In this document: in pieces, positions 13,441-27,795 of the stretch | Numbering within the stretch: the first letter of the stretch is position 1 | How the letters are laid out: each line of letters begins with the position of its first letter | NCBI RefSeq assembly: GCF_020882245.1 | Contig: NC_083598.1 | Location: 551,178-615,177 of the forward strand | Direction of reading: 5' to 3' | From: Rhopalosiphum padi | Lineage: Eukaryota > Arthropoda > Insecta > Hemiptera > Aphididae | DNA length: 64,000 bases | Translations under genes and position numbers: made by a program | The notes under the pieces: model-generated | What the model was told of the DNA's origin: nothing | Seen by the model: the letters and a program-made list of their open reading frames with translations, nothing else | Databases searched by the model: none

Positions 13441-13947
13441 AATTTTACTATTCGCTTAGATATTTTGCTAAACGCCTAATTCAAATCAGGCAAAAAATAA
13501 AAATGAAACATTTTGTATTATTTTAAAAATTTAACTATATTTTATTATTACTTATGTATTACTATTCTAAAAATAAAAATAAAAAACTATGTATTATTTA
13601 TTAAGATGTAAAATACTTAAATACAAAGGTACCGTATGAGTGTACGTCAGAACTATATTGTTTTAAAATTCAAATTATAAATAAATATAGATAATTACTA
13701 ATTAGATGTGATAGTACGTATATTTTTTTAAAAACAAAAATATAGACCGGTTTACCTATATTTATTCATATATTTAAATATTAAATAGTTTTTTTTCTTA
13801 TAGAATAGCAATAAATAATTAATAAAAAAAAATGTAGTTAAATTTTTAAAATAATTCAAAATGTTTCATTTTTATTATTTGCCTGTCTTAAAATAAGCAT
13901 TTCACTATTTTAACTAAATGTCTATACTTTAGACGGATAGTAAAATT
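13441..13947. mobile_element. Fold-back (long inverted repeat) MITE
   Basis: The left arm is 13441-13550 and the right arm is 13819-13947. Matching segments in inverted order are AATTTTACTAT(T/C)CG at the outer edge, then CAGGCAAA(A/T)AATAAAAAT, GAAACATTTTG(T/A)ATTATT and TTAAAAATTTAACTA toward the centre. The outer part of the right arm carries an insertion relative to the left. A partial direct copy of the arm (ATCAGACATTTTACTAAAT) precedes the element at about 13396. There is no coding capacity, and the target duplication is not resolved. Confidence 0.65.
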
Positions 13948-15145
13948 CTTGAGTTAACTATATGCTACGACATATTATGTATAACTATCAACATTCAATA
14001 TTTTAATTGAACGCAAAAATGTCAAAATATTCAATTATAGTTAAGAACTTCAACAAAAATAAAATAAAATAATAAATTTAATTTTGTATTGTCAACATTT
14101 TTGTTTATCATAAAATTATCACTGATAATATGATTATATTATAGATATAGCCATATAGTAATATTTTTTGTTTTTTCATTATTGTCTCAACGATTGTTTT
14201 TGAAGAGGTTAAGAGTTTATTTGTACTAAGTTTTAACACATCGTGTTTGTAAATCAAAGTTTAAATTTTAAAACCAGTTTGTTCTATGAGTTATAAAGAG
14301 TTTTATATTTAAGTAACGTCAAGTAACAACGTATAAATTACGTTTAGAATTTTTGAAAATAAACAAATATAGTTGTCTTGAAAATTTAATCGAGATAGGC
14401 TTGTTCAAAAATGTAATTATTCAATATATTAGTTGATCCGAGACTATGAGTTGTAGTTCTTTACTACCTACACTTATAGTACTTATACGATAATTGTGCA
14501 ACGTACAAATGAAGATATTATAATCAACTCATTAAATACTTACTTTAAAGATTATAACTAGCCATTTAGTAACCATCAATACTTATTTAATATTATTTAA
14601 AAAAAATGTAATATCTCTTTTGCAAATATAACTATTTTGTATAACAGTTAATACGCAATATTTTATAAAACTTCTAAAGTAATCATACATTCGACCGATA
14701 AATATAGGTAATTATTTGAATAATAATTCATTCTACATTAATATTATATTGTATCATTATTTATACTATTATAAGACAATGTAAAATTTATATGCAATTG
14801 GTTGAGATTTGTTTTAGGTAAACCGTATAGGCCATAGTGTAAATATTTATCTTATAAAATATTCAAACTGGTAATGAAATTTTAGAAGTATTATATCTAA
14901 AAGTCAATAACCGTAGTTCTCCCTCCATGTCCAAAATAATTAAATAAATAATGTTTATACACTATAAATTTGTTTGTATTAATTAAAATATTCGTTATAG
15001 TTATTATTGCCTTTTTATAATTTATTATTTATTTTACGTGTATTACTGTGTTTAGCGAAACAAGTTCCTATATTATCTTCGCGTTAAAATATGCACAGTG
15101 AACACGTGTGTACAACGTACACGGTTTCGACGTCAGGTCTCTCGT
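13948..15145. other. AT-rich non-coding spacer
   Basis: No open frame or repeat boundary that I can support. Confidence 0.55.
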
Positions 15146-15153
15146 ACTCTAAC

Positions 15154-15404
15154 GAGTGGCGTAGCCAAAGAGGGATGACTAAGGAGGCTAGAACTCCCCC
15201 CCCCCCCCATTGGCCATATTTTTTATATTGTTTTGAAATATTTAAATTTAAATATGGAAGTTGTTTTATAAATTTTAGTTATTTAAAATAGTAAATACGT
15301 TAACAGCAAATCAACGTTAATATGTTATCAGTATTTATATTTTGTTGTTGTTTTTGATTTTCAATAACTCAAGTTAACTCTAAAAAATTCTAGCTACGCC
15401 ACTG
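15154..15404. mobile_element. hAT-type MITE (CAGTGGCGTAGC ends), 251 bp
   Basis: The left terminus is GAGTGGCGTAGCC and the right terminus, reverse-complemented, is CAGTGGCGTAGCTAG. The two differ at the first base and beyond position 12. Identical 8-bp flanks (ACTCTAAC at 15146-15153 and 15405-15412) are a perfect target-site duplication of hAT length. A run of 13 C lies at 15196-15208. No transposase is encoded, so mobilisation must have come from an autonomous relative. The 66-codon frame at 15091-15291 crosses the left boundary and is a chance frame. Confidence 0.88.
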
Positions 15405-15412
15405 ACTCTAAC

Positions 15413-16049
15413 GTCTTATGGAATAACTTTTTATAAAAGTAGACTAGCATAATATTGATAGATGCACTATTTTATAAAAGAAATCAATTGCACGCAACTG
15501 TACAGTAGTACAAGTAGCCGTCGATTGCTGTAGATTAGGTATACCTAATATATGTTAAATTCGTATGATCATATAACGTTCTTGGTTCCTGTATGGTGTT
15601 AAATTATTTTTAAAAATAAAAACAATTTGAACCAAGTTTACATGTCTTATATCTATTATTTAAGAAACTGTAACCAGCTTAAACGTGATATTTATACTTC
15701 TTTAAAATCGGCTATTTTAATTGATTATAGTTTTATAATTCTAGCACCAGTTTCATCTCATTTATATTGTTGTATTAATAACAAATACTAATATTTATTT
15801 ATAATTATTGTATAATACAGGAGAAATATAAAAGATTTAACAATTTAAATGAGGAATTTTCAAATCTTCAATGCATACCCTTTTGATATTATTTTAATAG
15901 ATAATATTATTATATGGATAATATAAAAAGCAAGAAATTAAATATGTGAATTGGACATGTCAAATGGGTTTCCGTCTACGAAAAATAAATTATGTAAGAT
16001 ATATTATTATTATTTCATCAGATTATACATAAACGTATCACAATAATTA
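15413..16049. other. AT-rich non-coding spacer
   Basis: Nothing supportable apart from short A/T runs. Confidence 0.55.
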
Positions 16050-16255
16050 TGTATTGTATACGACAAAACATGCGTATACCGGTACACGTCTCGCAGACTT
16101 GCGGCGATATACGAATCGATCGTTACATATGCAATACACGTAAGGTTGCGTTCTATTTTTCAACAGTACGGTCTGGCAATACTTCGTTTGTCCAACCGGT
16201 GTGTCGCGCAGGTATCGCCCTATCTATAAATAGATACATCCACTAAAGTTATTTG
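16050..16255 (+). promoter_or_regulatory. Candidate distal promoter with TATA box
   Basis: A CG-containing block emerges from AT-rich flanks. A near-consensus TATA element (CTATAAATAG) is at 16224-16233, which would place a start site at about 16255-16260. Downstream text is GC-rich up to a strong donor at 16448. No transcript evidence is available. The alternative is an enhancer-like GC island whose TATA match is fortuitous. Confidence 0.4.
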
Positions 16256-16448
16256 TTTCGGTTTATTTTTTTTTTTTACCAATCCGTTCGCTGTCAATCA
16301 TTGCGTCCGTGGCCGTCGCCGAATGACAGCTCGGTGCGTCCGTTGTATAGAATTACCCATTAAGCATTTGAAAATAATTACCGGCCATTTTTGGTCATGT
16401 CCGAGAAATGTCAAGCCCACTGCCGGGGTTCCTTGGTGTCGCCGGTGG
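16256..16448 (+). other. Candidate non-coding first exon (distal leader)
   Basis: It begins about 25 bases after the TATA box and ends at GCCGGTGG|GTAAGA, a strong donor match (16448/16449). The interior is GC-rich compared with flanks. An ATG at 16323 opens 42 codons (starting MTARCVRC) up to the donor in phase 0. If joined to the acceptor at 39925, that frame stops at about 39995, so it would be an upstream ORF, not the main protein. Pairing with the 40-kb gene is inferred only from orientation, donor strength and the unpaired upstream acceptor there. It may instead belong to another transcript. Confidence 0.35.
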
Positions 16449-19400
16449 GTAAGAAGTAGCTATGCCTCTATTATTTTGTCATATGGTCGTATATTGTCAA
16501 AAAACATTTGTTGAGTGGATTCAAGACAATTTTGTTTTTAAAAACGAGTTGAACCAATGAAATAAAGTGATGTACATAGGAACCTCTGGATTTAGAATTT
16601 AGACTCAAGAGAATCATAATATTGTTATGTTCAATTCCCCCGTTCTGGGCAGGCAGGAGTTGCATTGAATTATTTTTATTTATTTTTTTACTACCCCAAG
16701 AAAAGAAATTCACAAAAAAAAACCATAAAGAAAACATCATCGATAAACATTTTGTTGTTTTGGTCAGAATCTAAAATAAAGAGTATAGAAAGTTTTATCC
16801 TGCGGGCCAGTGATCTTTGAAAAACTCGAGTAACTACCGTTTTTGCAGCATACGCATCTATAGGAAAACCTTTACGAATAGGCCACTACTACGGCAATAA
16901 TATCCATTTATAGTGGTGACTTTTTTTACCATTAGAACAATATTTAATACATTCGTTTCGTCTTCTATTTTCATTTTGAAATTCTGCAATGCTATAATTA
17001 TTATAGTTCCTCCAATCAACAACGTATGATGATAAAAATTAATCAAACTCCCATTTTACAATACATCACCTATAAATATGACTGGACCACAATATGATTA
17101 TGTTTTACGATCAATGTTTTTTTTTTTAATGGGCGACTCGTTTCTCTTTGGTACAATTATCGATAATTTTTTCTAATTAATCGTATAATCAGTACGATTG
17201 ATGTGTTGCTACTTATTTATACACACTTTTGTACAAAAGTACGTGTTTAGAGGCGGCACTAATCATTAAAAGATGAAAAATAAATAGAATATACGATTTC
17301 AATAAACGAACCATTATAATAATTGTAGTTAAAGTTTGTTGGACTTTTAATTTATTTTCTTATTTTTATGTTCAATCTCATTTTTTAGATTTCTTAAATT
17401 TCTACTGGTTCGCATATTTGATTTGTACTGTTTTACTAAAAGTTTTACTTTTTTTTTAGTTGCACAATTGTAAGATTCATAAACTGACAATAAATACTTA
17501 AGTTACAATGAATATAATTCAATCGATAATCCAATTTATCAAAATGAAACTTCAAAACTAATAAACTAGAAAGTTGACTTATTTAAAAAACCTTAAAAGG
17601 AAATATGAACCACAAGTAACTAATAATATAAAATTATATTTAATTGTTGTTCTTTAAAATATACATTATTTTTAAAGTTGTCTCACACGTATGGATTATG
17701 GATAATGGATTTTAACCGTTTTTTGTTTAATTTATCATATTACGTAAAGCAAGTATTACTGTAAGTCTTCTGCATCGTGTATAAATCTTGTCTCTTAATA
17801 GTTTAATTAAGAATGTAGCCAAAATGGTTCTTTTTTCAAGTGAGAGAGCTTTTTTATATAATATTATCTCATAAGTCATAATTAAATAAAGTAACTATAA
17901 TAAATGGGATCATTTGTAAGTTACTTTTAATCTGAATTAGAATATATAATGTATTTAAGATTTGAAATTATGTATAGCTTTTCCCAAAATGTCATTGAAA
18001 TTGCCTATATCAAACTCCTTAAAAAGCTACTTTTAACATCCTTTATGGTATTTTCAATTGCGTTAAATACTAAATCTCTAAATGGTGTTTTTAATATAAA
18101 TATGAAATAAATAATTTTTTATTATGTAGTTTTCGGAGTATTTCATCATTAAGTATGTTACTATAATGGAAGTGTTAAATTTGAGTTCAATTATAAGTAT
18201 TAAAATAATATGTAATCAGAACACAATTTTTATAATATTATTTTTATACACGATTACGGTTTTAAAATATTTATACAAATGTTAAGTAATTTGTAGCTAT
18301 TTGAAATTTTTGAATTGACTAGTTTCATTTAAATTTACAATGATCAAATTTTTATTTGTCGATCAAAAAACTTTCAAGTGTACTTAATACAAGATTTCTT
18401 ATAAATATTTAAAAATATCAATGATAAATAGGCACAGATTTATTTTACAATAAGAGTTTGAAGTTTAAATTTTGATGAAATTGAATATTTAAATTAATAG
18501 CAACAATTTTTCATTAATCGATTTTAGATATTTTGATATTTTGTAATCGGGATGACTTTTCTTCATTGCGTATATTATTATTTTCTATACGCAATACATT
18601 TTTCATAATATTTAGATTAATTTTAATAGCCATATTTACAATACTTATATTACATATTTATCATTTGTGGACACATTTCTAGCGAATTTATTTTAATAAT
18701 TTAATAAATCATAAAACAACTTTATTTTAATGGATTTGTCACTAAACAGTAACCTAACCTAACCATCTGTAGAGTAGAAAATGTGAACTACGATTTACTG
18801 TACCTATACCATGTAAAATTTATTGCTCTGGCACACTTTTGAGTTTTAGATTTTTTTAATATTATAAAGTCTGCGTGTTATTATGTGAGAAATAATAAAT
18901 CTTTTATGAATTGGACATTATAATCGACGATTACTTGGACGTACATACTACATACACAAAGTATTCCTATTATTTTGAAGATGTGTTCATCTCAGTATCG
19001 CAAAAATTAAATTAAAAACCATTGACGAGGCTATAAATTAAGCTCATTTTATAAGTTGCTTCAACGACTTATTTTCTCATAAACTCCGTTTGCCGTACTA
19101 TTACATCTATCACGCATTTTAATATGGATTGCGAATATAATAACAATTATCTAGGTAATAATTAGATAAATGACTTATATACACACTTGTTAGTATATCT
19201 ATATTTATAATCATCTTGTTAAATATTTACAAACTTATTATTCTATATAATTCATAGATATAGATAGACATGGACAAGGAAAATCTTATTTTAAAATAAT
19301 AATAAACAAAAAACCTAGATAATAAATAAAAAACCACTGATGTATAAATATATAAATACAATAACAATTGTTATTTGTACAGTTGTTCATATATTAAAGT

Positions 19401-20819
19401 ATAAATAAACACACGTGTATAAGTAAAAAAAAAAATAGTAACTTAATGTAATGTTTAAATAAACGATTCAATTTTACTGTAGTAAAATATTTAAAAAAGA
19501 TTTTATGGCCCAACATGATTGATGTTAAAAGAAGCATCACTCTCCAGGAGGCATTTTATTTATAAATATATGACCAAACCAGCGATTAGGTTTGGTACGA
19601 TTGACTGTTGTCTGTTACTGTTTTTACTTTTTTTCTGGCCTATGTATTATAATAAATACATATACGATATACCATATGTAGAAGATAGATTTTGTCGTTG
19701 TTATGGAACGTGAATTATTTTATTTTATCTTTGTAAAACACCAAACTAGAAAATTAATATTGAGTCTTTTTTTAATTTTTATAAATATTCAATATTATGA
19801 CAAAAAAAAAATAAAATAATAAACACACATGCATAAATTTATGTCAAAATGTCAAATGATATAAAAAATATATTTTTAAAAATTAGGTTGTCAGACACAA
19901 TATATTCATACGTTTTCTATTTTACTTTTAAAATAAAACATTACACATACCTCAATAAATATCAGTTTCATATAAATATATAATTACCATTGTAATACCT
20001 AACTGCATTTTGGAAATCATTGAACATAAACATAATATAAACTAATATGGTTGTATGTATGGTTATATGTAGTTATTGGTTATATTAATATGATTATATA
20101 GATATAGTATTGTACGACGGTTTGGAACTTATGCTTATACATTTCCAATTACCTATACCTATGTACTTAAATTATGTATATAAAAAACGAATTAAATTAG
20201 AAATTAATATAATAAAAAGTGACTTAATTTTAAATCGTGTATTCGTGTGTCTCGTATACCATAACGTATACCTATTATATTTTATGTGTTTTCGTGTGAC
20301 CAAAAATATTTTTTAATATCGATATTACGTTCCTACATATTATTATCAATAATAATAATTATTTAAGTGGGACAGTTGGTTGAAAATGTTGAGGTCAATC
20401 AAACCCAAATCAACATAGCGAACTTACACAGCTAATTTAATTTTAAACCGTCAATAAACCCATTTTTTATTCTAGATCAAAACTTTTCAGATGATTTAAA
20501 CGTGTTCTTAAATAAAACTTTATAATTATTTTCATTAAGGTAGTTTATCAAAATAGTCATTGAAATATTTCACATCAAAAAAATAATTAATACATTGAAT
20601 AATTAATAAATATAAATATAATTCAGTTCTGTGACATTTATATCTATTAAAAATATGAATATGACATACTAAACAGAGCTAATTTGCTAATTATAACAAT
20701 TTATGTACCGATCAAATATAATAAATTAATAACTAAGCTTTATTAATAACTGGGACCAATATGTGTGAAATAGATTTCAATACATGTGTATTGAACTTAA
20801 GTATTTAGTGATGATGAAT
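16449..20819. other. AT-rich non-coding DNA (possible first intron)
   Basis: No supportable gene. The small minus frames at 16471-16740 and 16858-17046 and the plus frames at 19519-19713 and 20110-20316 show no domain or splice context. A C-rich patch near 16633-16665 and the complementary telomere-like motif at 18751-18764 are the only distinct textures. Confidence 0.5.
18751..18764 (-). repeat. Short TTAGG telomere-like motif
   Basis: AACCTAACCTAACC is about three TTAGG units in complementary orientation. Confidence 0.5.
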
Positions 20820-20911
20820 AATATTTTATTTATTTTATTTTTATTAAGAATATTTTTATAGACAACTGGGCTTCAATGAGATAACACGTGTGGAGGCCCA
20901 GGGTTATCTAC
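20820..20911 (-). mobile_element. Possible LINE 3' tail with stem-loop
   Basis: Read on the minus strand, a GC-richer segment of about 50 bases (through CCCTGGGCCTCCACACGTG) leads into an A-rich tail built of AATAAA-like units (TTAATAAAAATAAAATAAAT). The segment holds a 9-bp inverted repeat, CTGGGCTTC at 20866-20874 against GAGGCCCAG at 20893-20901, with an 18-base loop. A terminal hairpin followed by a simple A-rich tail fits a 5'-truncated non-LTR retrotransposon end. No coding remnant is left to name a clade. Confidence 0.4.
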
Positions 20912-23900
20912 ATCTTAATTCTTAACATGTGAATATTTGAAACATAAATGTTTACAGTTTGAGAGCGGAAGTTAATATAATGTACAATAATTAGAGACAA
21001 AAATAAGATAAAAATAAATAACAGGATATAAATTATAAATTGAATTGAATTCAAAGATTTCACGTATTAATAGCATCATATTATTCATACATTAGCCAGT
21101 GTGAAATATGCTTTTCAAATAGTGACAGTTGTATAATATTAATAAAGTAGATAGGCATAGAGTTTTAAATACTAATCCCAGTAACATCGAAAACCTTACG
21201 ACAGACCTTTTTTGGTTGTTCAGGTTTGGGAGTATTATTTGTTTAATACATACTGGTATTAACACTAAGTTTAAAGATAATATTATTATCTAGGTATGTT
21301 ATACGACCTAGAAAGGTATTATTTCTTTACGTTAACGTCAAATTTAATATGTTATGCTCATGAATAGTAATTAAGTGTTTATCTGAAAAAAAAATGTTTA
21401 GACTAGCTTATAATTAGTTCTAATTTAAAACTTAAAATCATGTCCTTTTGACAGTAAAATCGATACAATGTTTGATATTAGTGATTACGATATTAATTTA
21501 TCGATAAAAGTACGGCATACAATTAGAAATTCAAATTTAAAACTATAAGTAGTTAAGATAAATTATAAAATTACATTTTACACATATTAGAATAAAATAT
21601 GTATAAGTATAAAATGTATCTTATTATATTCTTATGTTTTTAATAATTTTTACTTCATAAAATATTGATTTTTTTTTAATATTGTTATTTGTTAAAAAAT
21701 AAGTAAATATAACTATATAATATATATTTTTTACATATAAAACATTTATTTTAATTGTTAAAAACTACACTATGGTAACTGGAACATATACAGTATTGTA
21801 ATTAATAAATTATTTGTTACACTTAGATACATTTAGGCTAATTTACAATATATTAGTAGGAACATTATTGTTTACAAACTTTTATTTACTAAGTGATTAA
21901 AATAAATAACTAACTATGATATAAATATTTCTAATCGTTAAGTAAATAATGACTTATTTGTTTTAGTTGTATCTTAAATATTTTATAGCAAAGATAAGTA
22001 ATAATATAGGATATGTATGTCCTAAAAATGAGAACTTAAATTATTTTTATTTGATAATTATTACAGATAAATAATATAAAATATACTAGGCAGTAGGCAT
22101 TCAGGCTTAATTTTAAATCATCGTAAAAAAATCAATTAAATTACATTTTTTTAAATTGACAGAAATATCTAATTTATGATTGAATCAGCTATTTAAAAAA
22201 CTTTATATTTTATTAATTATAAGTAATTATAATAACTATATAATTTAGTTATTAATTTATAAGTCATAATATTGAAATTTTACACAAATCGCAAATAACT
22301 TAATAAATTCAGATATTTAATGTTATTTTTGCAGTGATTTAAATTCGAATGACCTTTATTTTTTCAACATAAATAAAAGATTTACAAAAGTACTTTTTTC
22401 AGAGACTACATAACTTTGTTAATATATTTATTAAATGTGATAAGATGTAATTTTTGTAAAGACAGAGATTTATGTTGTTTTTGAAATGATCATTTCAGTC
22501 ATCTATTAAATAGAATTTAGGTATATTTTTAAAAATCCATATAATATATTAAATGTTTAGTTTTTTTTTCTGATAAATAATCTGTGCAAAAACTAGTATT
22601 TGATGTGAAATGTAATGATTTTGTTTAATATAAAACTTTGTAGCATAAAATTTAAAAAAAAAATTAATCCGAGATATCAATTATTAATACTTTTCTCAAT
22701 AATAATAATTCATACGACCAATAGACTATACTTATAATTTCGAAAATTATCTTGAAATTATTATATTGTCAACATATTTTTATAGATGTAATAAAAATTG
22801 AATTATTATTGAAATTAAATATGATATCTATAAAGCTTAAAATTTTTCTAACTAGAAGAAGAAAATTATATCTTACATATTATAATATACAATTTTTATA
22901 TAGTTGATTGTATGTGTGTAGTATATACGCTTTAAAATAAGCATGTTTAGCTAATTATTTTTTTTGTTAAAATTGTATTATGAATTTTTTTATTTGTTTA
23001 TACGAGTACTTAATTATAAATATATTCATTTTTTTTTAATGTTATACTGTTATTTTGTTTGATTGTATTTTTGCCCTTTGGAAGTATTAAAATAAATATT
23101 TTGACTTTCAAAATATATTTTGTTGTATTTTATATTATTATTCCTTTATCTTTATAGTAGTTATGACTTGACCATGAGAAATCCATACAACAGTTTTGAT
23201 TGATATCAATATTTATTGAAAGACAGATACAAATTAAAGCTATTGGAAGAATTTAATTATTGTAAATATAGGTTTTACAAAAATATTAATCATTATTCAT
23301 TAAATAATTTATTAAAAAAAATTATATGATACGATAATCTCCATCGAATATATAATACATATACCTATTATAGAGTATGTTAGTTTTGTATATAGAGTTT
23401 GGACTTAAAACAATTCACAACAATTTTCAAAACTTAAAGTAGTTATGAGAGACCTGCAAATAAGTGTAACGGCATAATCGTGGTAATAAATTAAAATGTA
23501 TGTTTATTATAATTGTTATTATTTAAAAAAATATATAAGTACTGAATTTAAATAGGTTTATTAAATAACATATATAATAATATATTTGAATATACAAATC
23601 ATAGTATACTATGTAATATGTACAATACATTGTATATTATTATTATTTATTATGTACTTCATCTTATTTAATTTATTTAAAATTTGAAATTTACAATATT
23701 TATTTTTTTACATGCTACATACAACGGATAAAAATTGTTAGATTTAATAATAAATTTCTCGAAGCAATATTAATACGATTCAGATATTTCTTATCTAATA
23801 ATATGAAATAATTTAAATTATAAAAGCCTTAGTGTATAATTTTTAATTATATTATCGTTGCTATTTTGTCTTGGTTGAGGGTTTTTTTTATAATCTATCC

Positions 23901-26900
23901 GAATTTATGTTTTATATAGGTCATAACATTTAAATATTAAAGATATATTTCAATTCAATTATTTTTTTTTTTTTAGCAAAGCTATTTATGTATAATACGC
24001 ATGAGCACAATAAAACATAAGATGTTCATAATTATATTTCTTAGTTGAGAATTAGCAATTTATAGAATTAATTTCATGGAGTTTATTCAAAGAGGTCATA
24101 CGAATTTGATAACCTGTCTGGCATTTATCATAAATAAAGATGTTCGTTATTGTTCGAGCATTTAAACAACGCATTGACGTTATAAATGTAATAAATAATA
24201 TTTTTAATATTTTTTTTAAAATATTTTAGAAGTACCAATCCACGTGTTTCTTATTTATAAATGTATAAATCATTTTTAAATAACGTAAACAGCTTATAAT
24301 ATATAGTATATATCAGAAAATATATTTAATAACGTTAATGAAAAAATTATCTTATTTACTGATTATTCTTAACATATAGTAATAAATTAGTTTACTGCCT
24401 TCACTACAAGATTTTACAGAATAAAACGACCTTATATAAAGCGAGCACAATGTGTAGTTGCCATAATATTTGTAGGTACCAAAACAATTATTCGTTTTAT
24501 AAGGATTTTTATCAACTTATATTTAACGACACCTTTTGTTTATATTCCTGTATAACGTATATGATATAGATAATTCAATATTATTGTCTTTAAATACAAT
24601 ATTGCTTTATTGACACAGAAATCATTACATTTTTATTATCTTTCATAACCATCCTAACATTTATCACGTGTATTTTGACTGATTTTTGTTTTTTTAAGTT
24701 GTTCATAGTTTTTGTGTTATCGGTTAGACATTAGACAATATAGTATTAATATTATTAATAGTTAAATTGCCTTCATATAAATAAAGTTTTGAAATTAGAA
24801 ATTTTAAATACATATATAGAAATATAGAATGATTGGGCAATACTGTAAGTAGTTAATATTTTAAAGAATTATAAATAATAGTTTATTCTATTATTCAAGA
24901 GTAGCTAGGTATTAACGGTTTCTCTTTTATATCACATATGTAATATAATCATTTTTATATACAATGATACACAATATTATATAGGTTACCATAAGTAATA
25001 TTAACTGCAGTAGTGTAACAAAAAACTTTATTGTTATATAAATATTTATGGATAAAAAGTATTATTTTGAAAATGTTTTAAAAGTGTAAATATCTAATTT
25101 AATATTTACAATATTAAAGTATTTAGTTTAATATGACTTAAATTAGGCACTTTTAAATTTTTATCATCTATACAAATATTAAAAATCAACAACTTTTAAT
25201 CAAATATTTCAATAGAAATTAATACAAGACTATGAATTTAATGTACTATTCAGCTTTAAAAAAAGTCTGTAGTTTATTGTAGTTTAATAAATTACCTAAG
25301 AAAATTTTAAAATTCAAAATGAAATTTTATTAATTGAATTCGTTATAACATGATTCATTGGTACTTTGTTTATGGAAAACTATGATTTATGATAAAGTAA
25401 AAAAATACACTTTGATAGTTTATACAAATAAACAGCCTTCTTAATAATTAGTGTGTTGAAGGCAACCAATATATTTAAAATTTGATTTAAAAACTTCTAA
25501 ATAAGAGAATGTCTGGTTATATATCTGTATTAAAAAATAATCAATTTTATTTTCGGCTAAATAGTCAAATAATTATATTTATTATAATAATATTTTGTGA
25601 CATACGATTAAAATAAACAAATTTCAAATATAATAAAACTAATTGATTTTCCTTATGATGGCTTACACATTTACCTACATCATAGTTATGAGTACATTGC
25701 GTTTCCAAATAATAAATTGAAAAAACACCGTTCAAAAATAGTATAGTTTATTTTGGTTATAAATTCAGTCCAGGACATTATATTATTATATTAGTTATAA
25801 TCTAAATTTACCTAATACTATTTACGTAATGAAATAGAGAATATGCTTGCTAATATCTTGATAATTAAATAAAAAATGAATATTCTGTATTGATATAGGT
25901 TATAGGACATAGATAGTACCTACTTATATGTTTATTACGTAAAAATACTCATATACTTTAACTATAAAACCAAATACATTTATTTTTTTTAGTTATAATA
26001 AATTGATAAATTAAATTATGCGTTAATTCAATTAAAGAGAACACTGTGTATAGGTAACTATCTACAATCAACTATACTCTTATAATCTACAGCCATTATT
26101 CAGCAAGCCAAACTTTACGTAAAAATGATAGGTTATTCAATTATTTTAAGTTGAAATTAAACGTGTGAAAACTCTATGTGCTAATTAAAACAAGCTGTTT
26201 ATATATTGTATCATGAAATAATACTGGCAACAGTTTCTGGATGCAAAAAAAAAAAAAAAATTCAGTTGCAGTAATGACTTACTTCTCTGTGTCACGATTG
26301 TCACCATGTAGATGAGATAAAAGTAGGCATTTTATCGAGAAATAAAGAACTCAAATGTATAATGAAAATTTTATTGCTCTTTAAATGTTTAATAGTTTTT
26401 ATCACATATATATTATTTATACTACTCATTATATTATAAGTTGATGTTTTTTTACTCGTCCTAAAATTAAGTACCTATTGTATTTTTGGTACCTAATTAA
26501 AATTGTTATAGTTAAATTTTTGATTTGATTATTTATATATAAATTATATTAGCGTGTGTTATGTAAATTATTACTTTGCCCTCAATAAAATGAGAAATAC
26601 ATTCGTTGAATTATTTTACAGAATAGGTCGAGTGATATAGGAAAATACGAGTATAAACCACCTAATTGGTAGCAACTTTGGCAGCTATAGAGATGCATGA
26701 TAAAAAATCCGTTATATGACGTATCGCGATTAATCTACAACAAAATAAAAACAACAAGTTATTTAAAAATAATAATTATTTAAAATTGTCTACACTCAGG
26801 AAGCTGTATGTACTGGTTAGATATATTATATTATTAATTTTAAATAAAATGTATATAAAGTAAAAATAAATTATCGATTACATGAAGCCTTAAAATATAC

Positions 26901-27795
26901 TTTTGTTAGTGTGTATGTGTGATAATAGTCATACGTTTATAAAATTAAATTATGTTAACTTAGATTAAGTTCCATCAAAACATTTAAAATAAGTTATTTT
27001 TTTTAGTAGAAAAAATTTAAGGTTTAACGAAACACTTACACTTACTTAATTGATTATAGAAAAAATATATCTAATAATGTTTATTTTGTAATGCTTATAC
27101 CAATATTTCATGTAAAATGATTGTATTACAATAGCCTTATTTATCTCAACCTTGGAACTACCATTTGAATTTATTTTAGGAACTCGGTCAAAGAACATTT
27201 TAAAACATAACATCCTATTTATTTTAATAAACAAGTTGAATAAAATTGCTCAGGTACTTGGTATTTAGATGGTTTATTTTTTCTTATTTACGTGATAATT
27301 GTTTTAATATTTTCGAAAAATATTTAATGTCTTATAAAACATGAATAAGAATAGAGAATAAATAAAAATAAAATAATATTGATGACACCAACAATCTCCT
27401 CAAAATTATTTTCTAACTATACGTCACGGTGTAAAAAACACATAATATTTTAACACTTCTTTACATTGAAAAAAAAATCCAACAACAGTCTAAGCACGTG
27501 CCTATATATATAAAATTAACATAAATAATCTCGGTTGTACGAGAATTATGACATGATTTTAACTCAACAGATTATACAATTTAGTCTGTAAGAACTGTTG
27601 GTAGATGACGAACAGAGTTGCGCGTGACTATTGAATAAGTATATAAAGATTACTGATTGCAGTATATTAGTATATACGAGTTTTACGTACACTACGTGTA
27701 TTTTCATAAGCTTTTTATTACTATTTACTATATTTTTACCAAGAAAAGCCCCAAAAGAATTAATAATATAGTCGTACTATAGCGTATAAAATGTT
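20912..27795. other. AT-rich non-coding DNA
   Basis: About 6.9 kb in which I see no gene, transposon terminus or GC island. An A16 run lies at 26245-26260. The 62-codon minus frame at 27046-27234 has no features beyond A/T-driven residues. Confidence 0.55.

Noticed and set aside
15091..15291. 66-codon plus frame with a PPPP run
   Set aside because: The proline run is the 13-C tract inside a hAT-type MITE.
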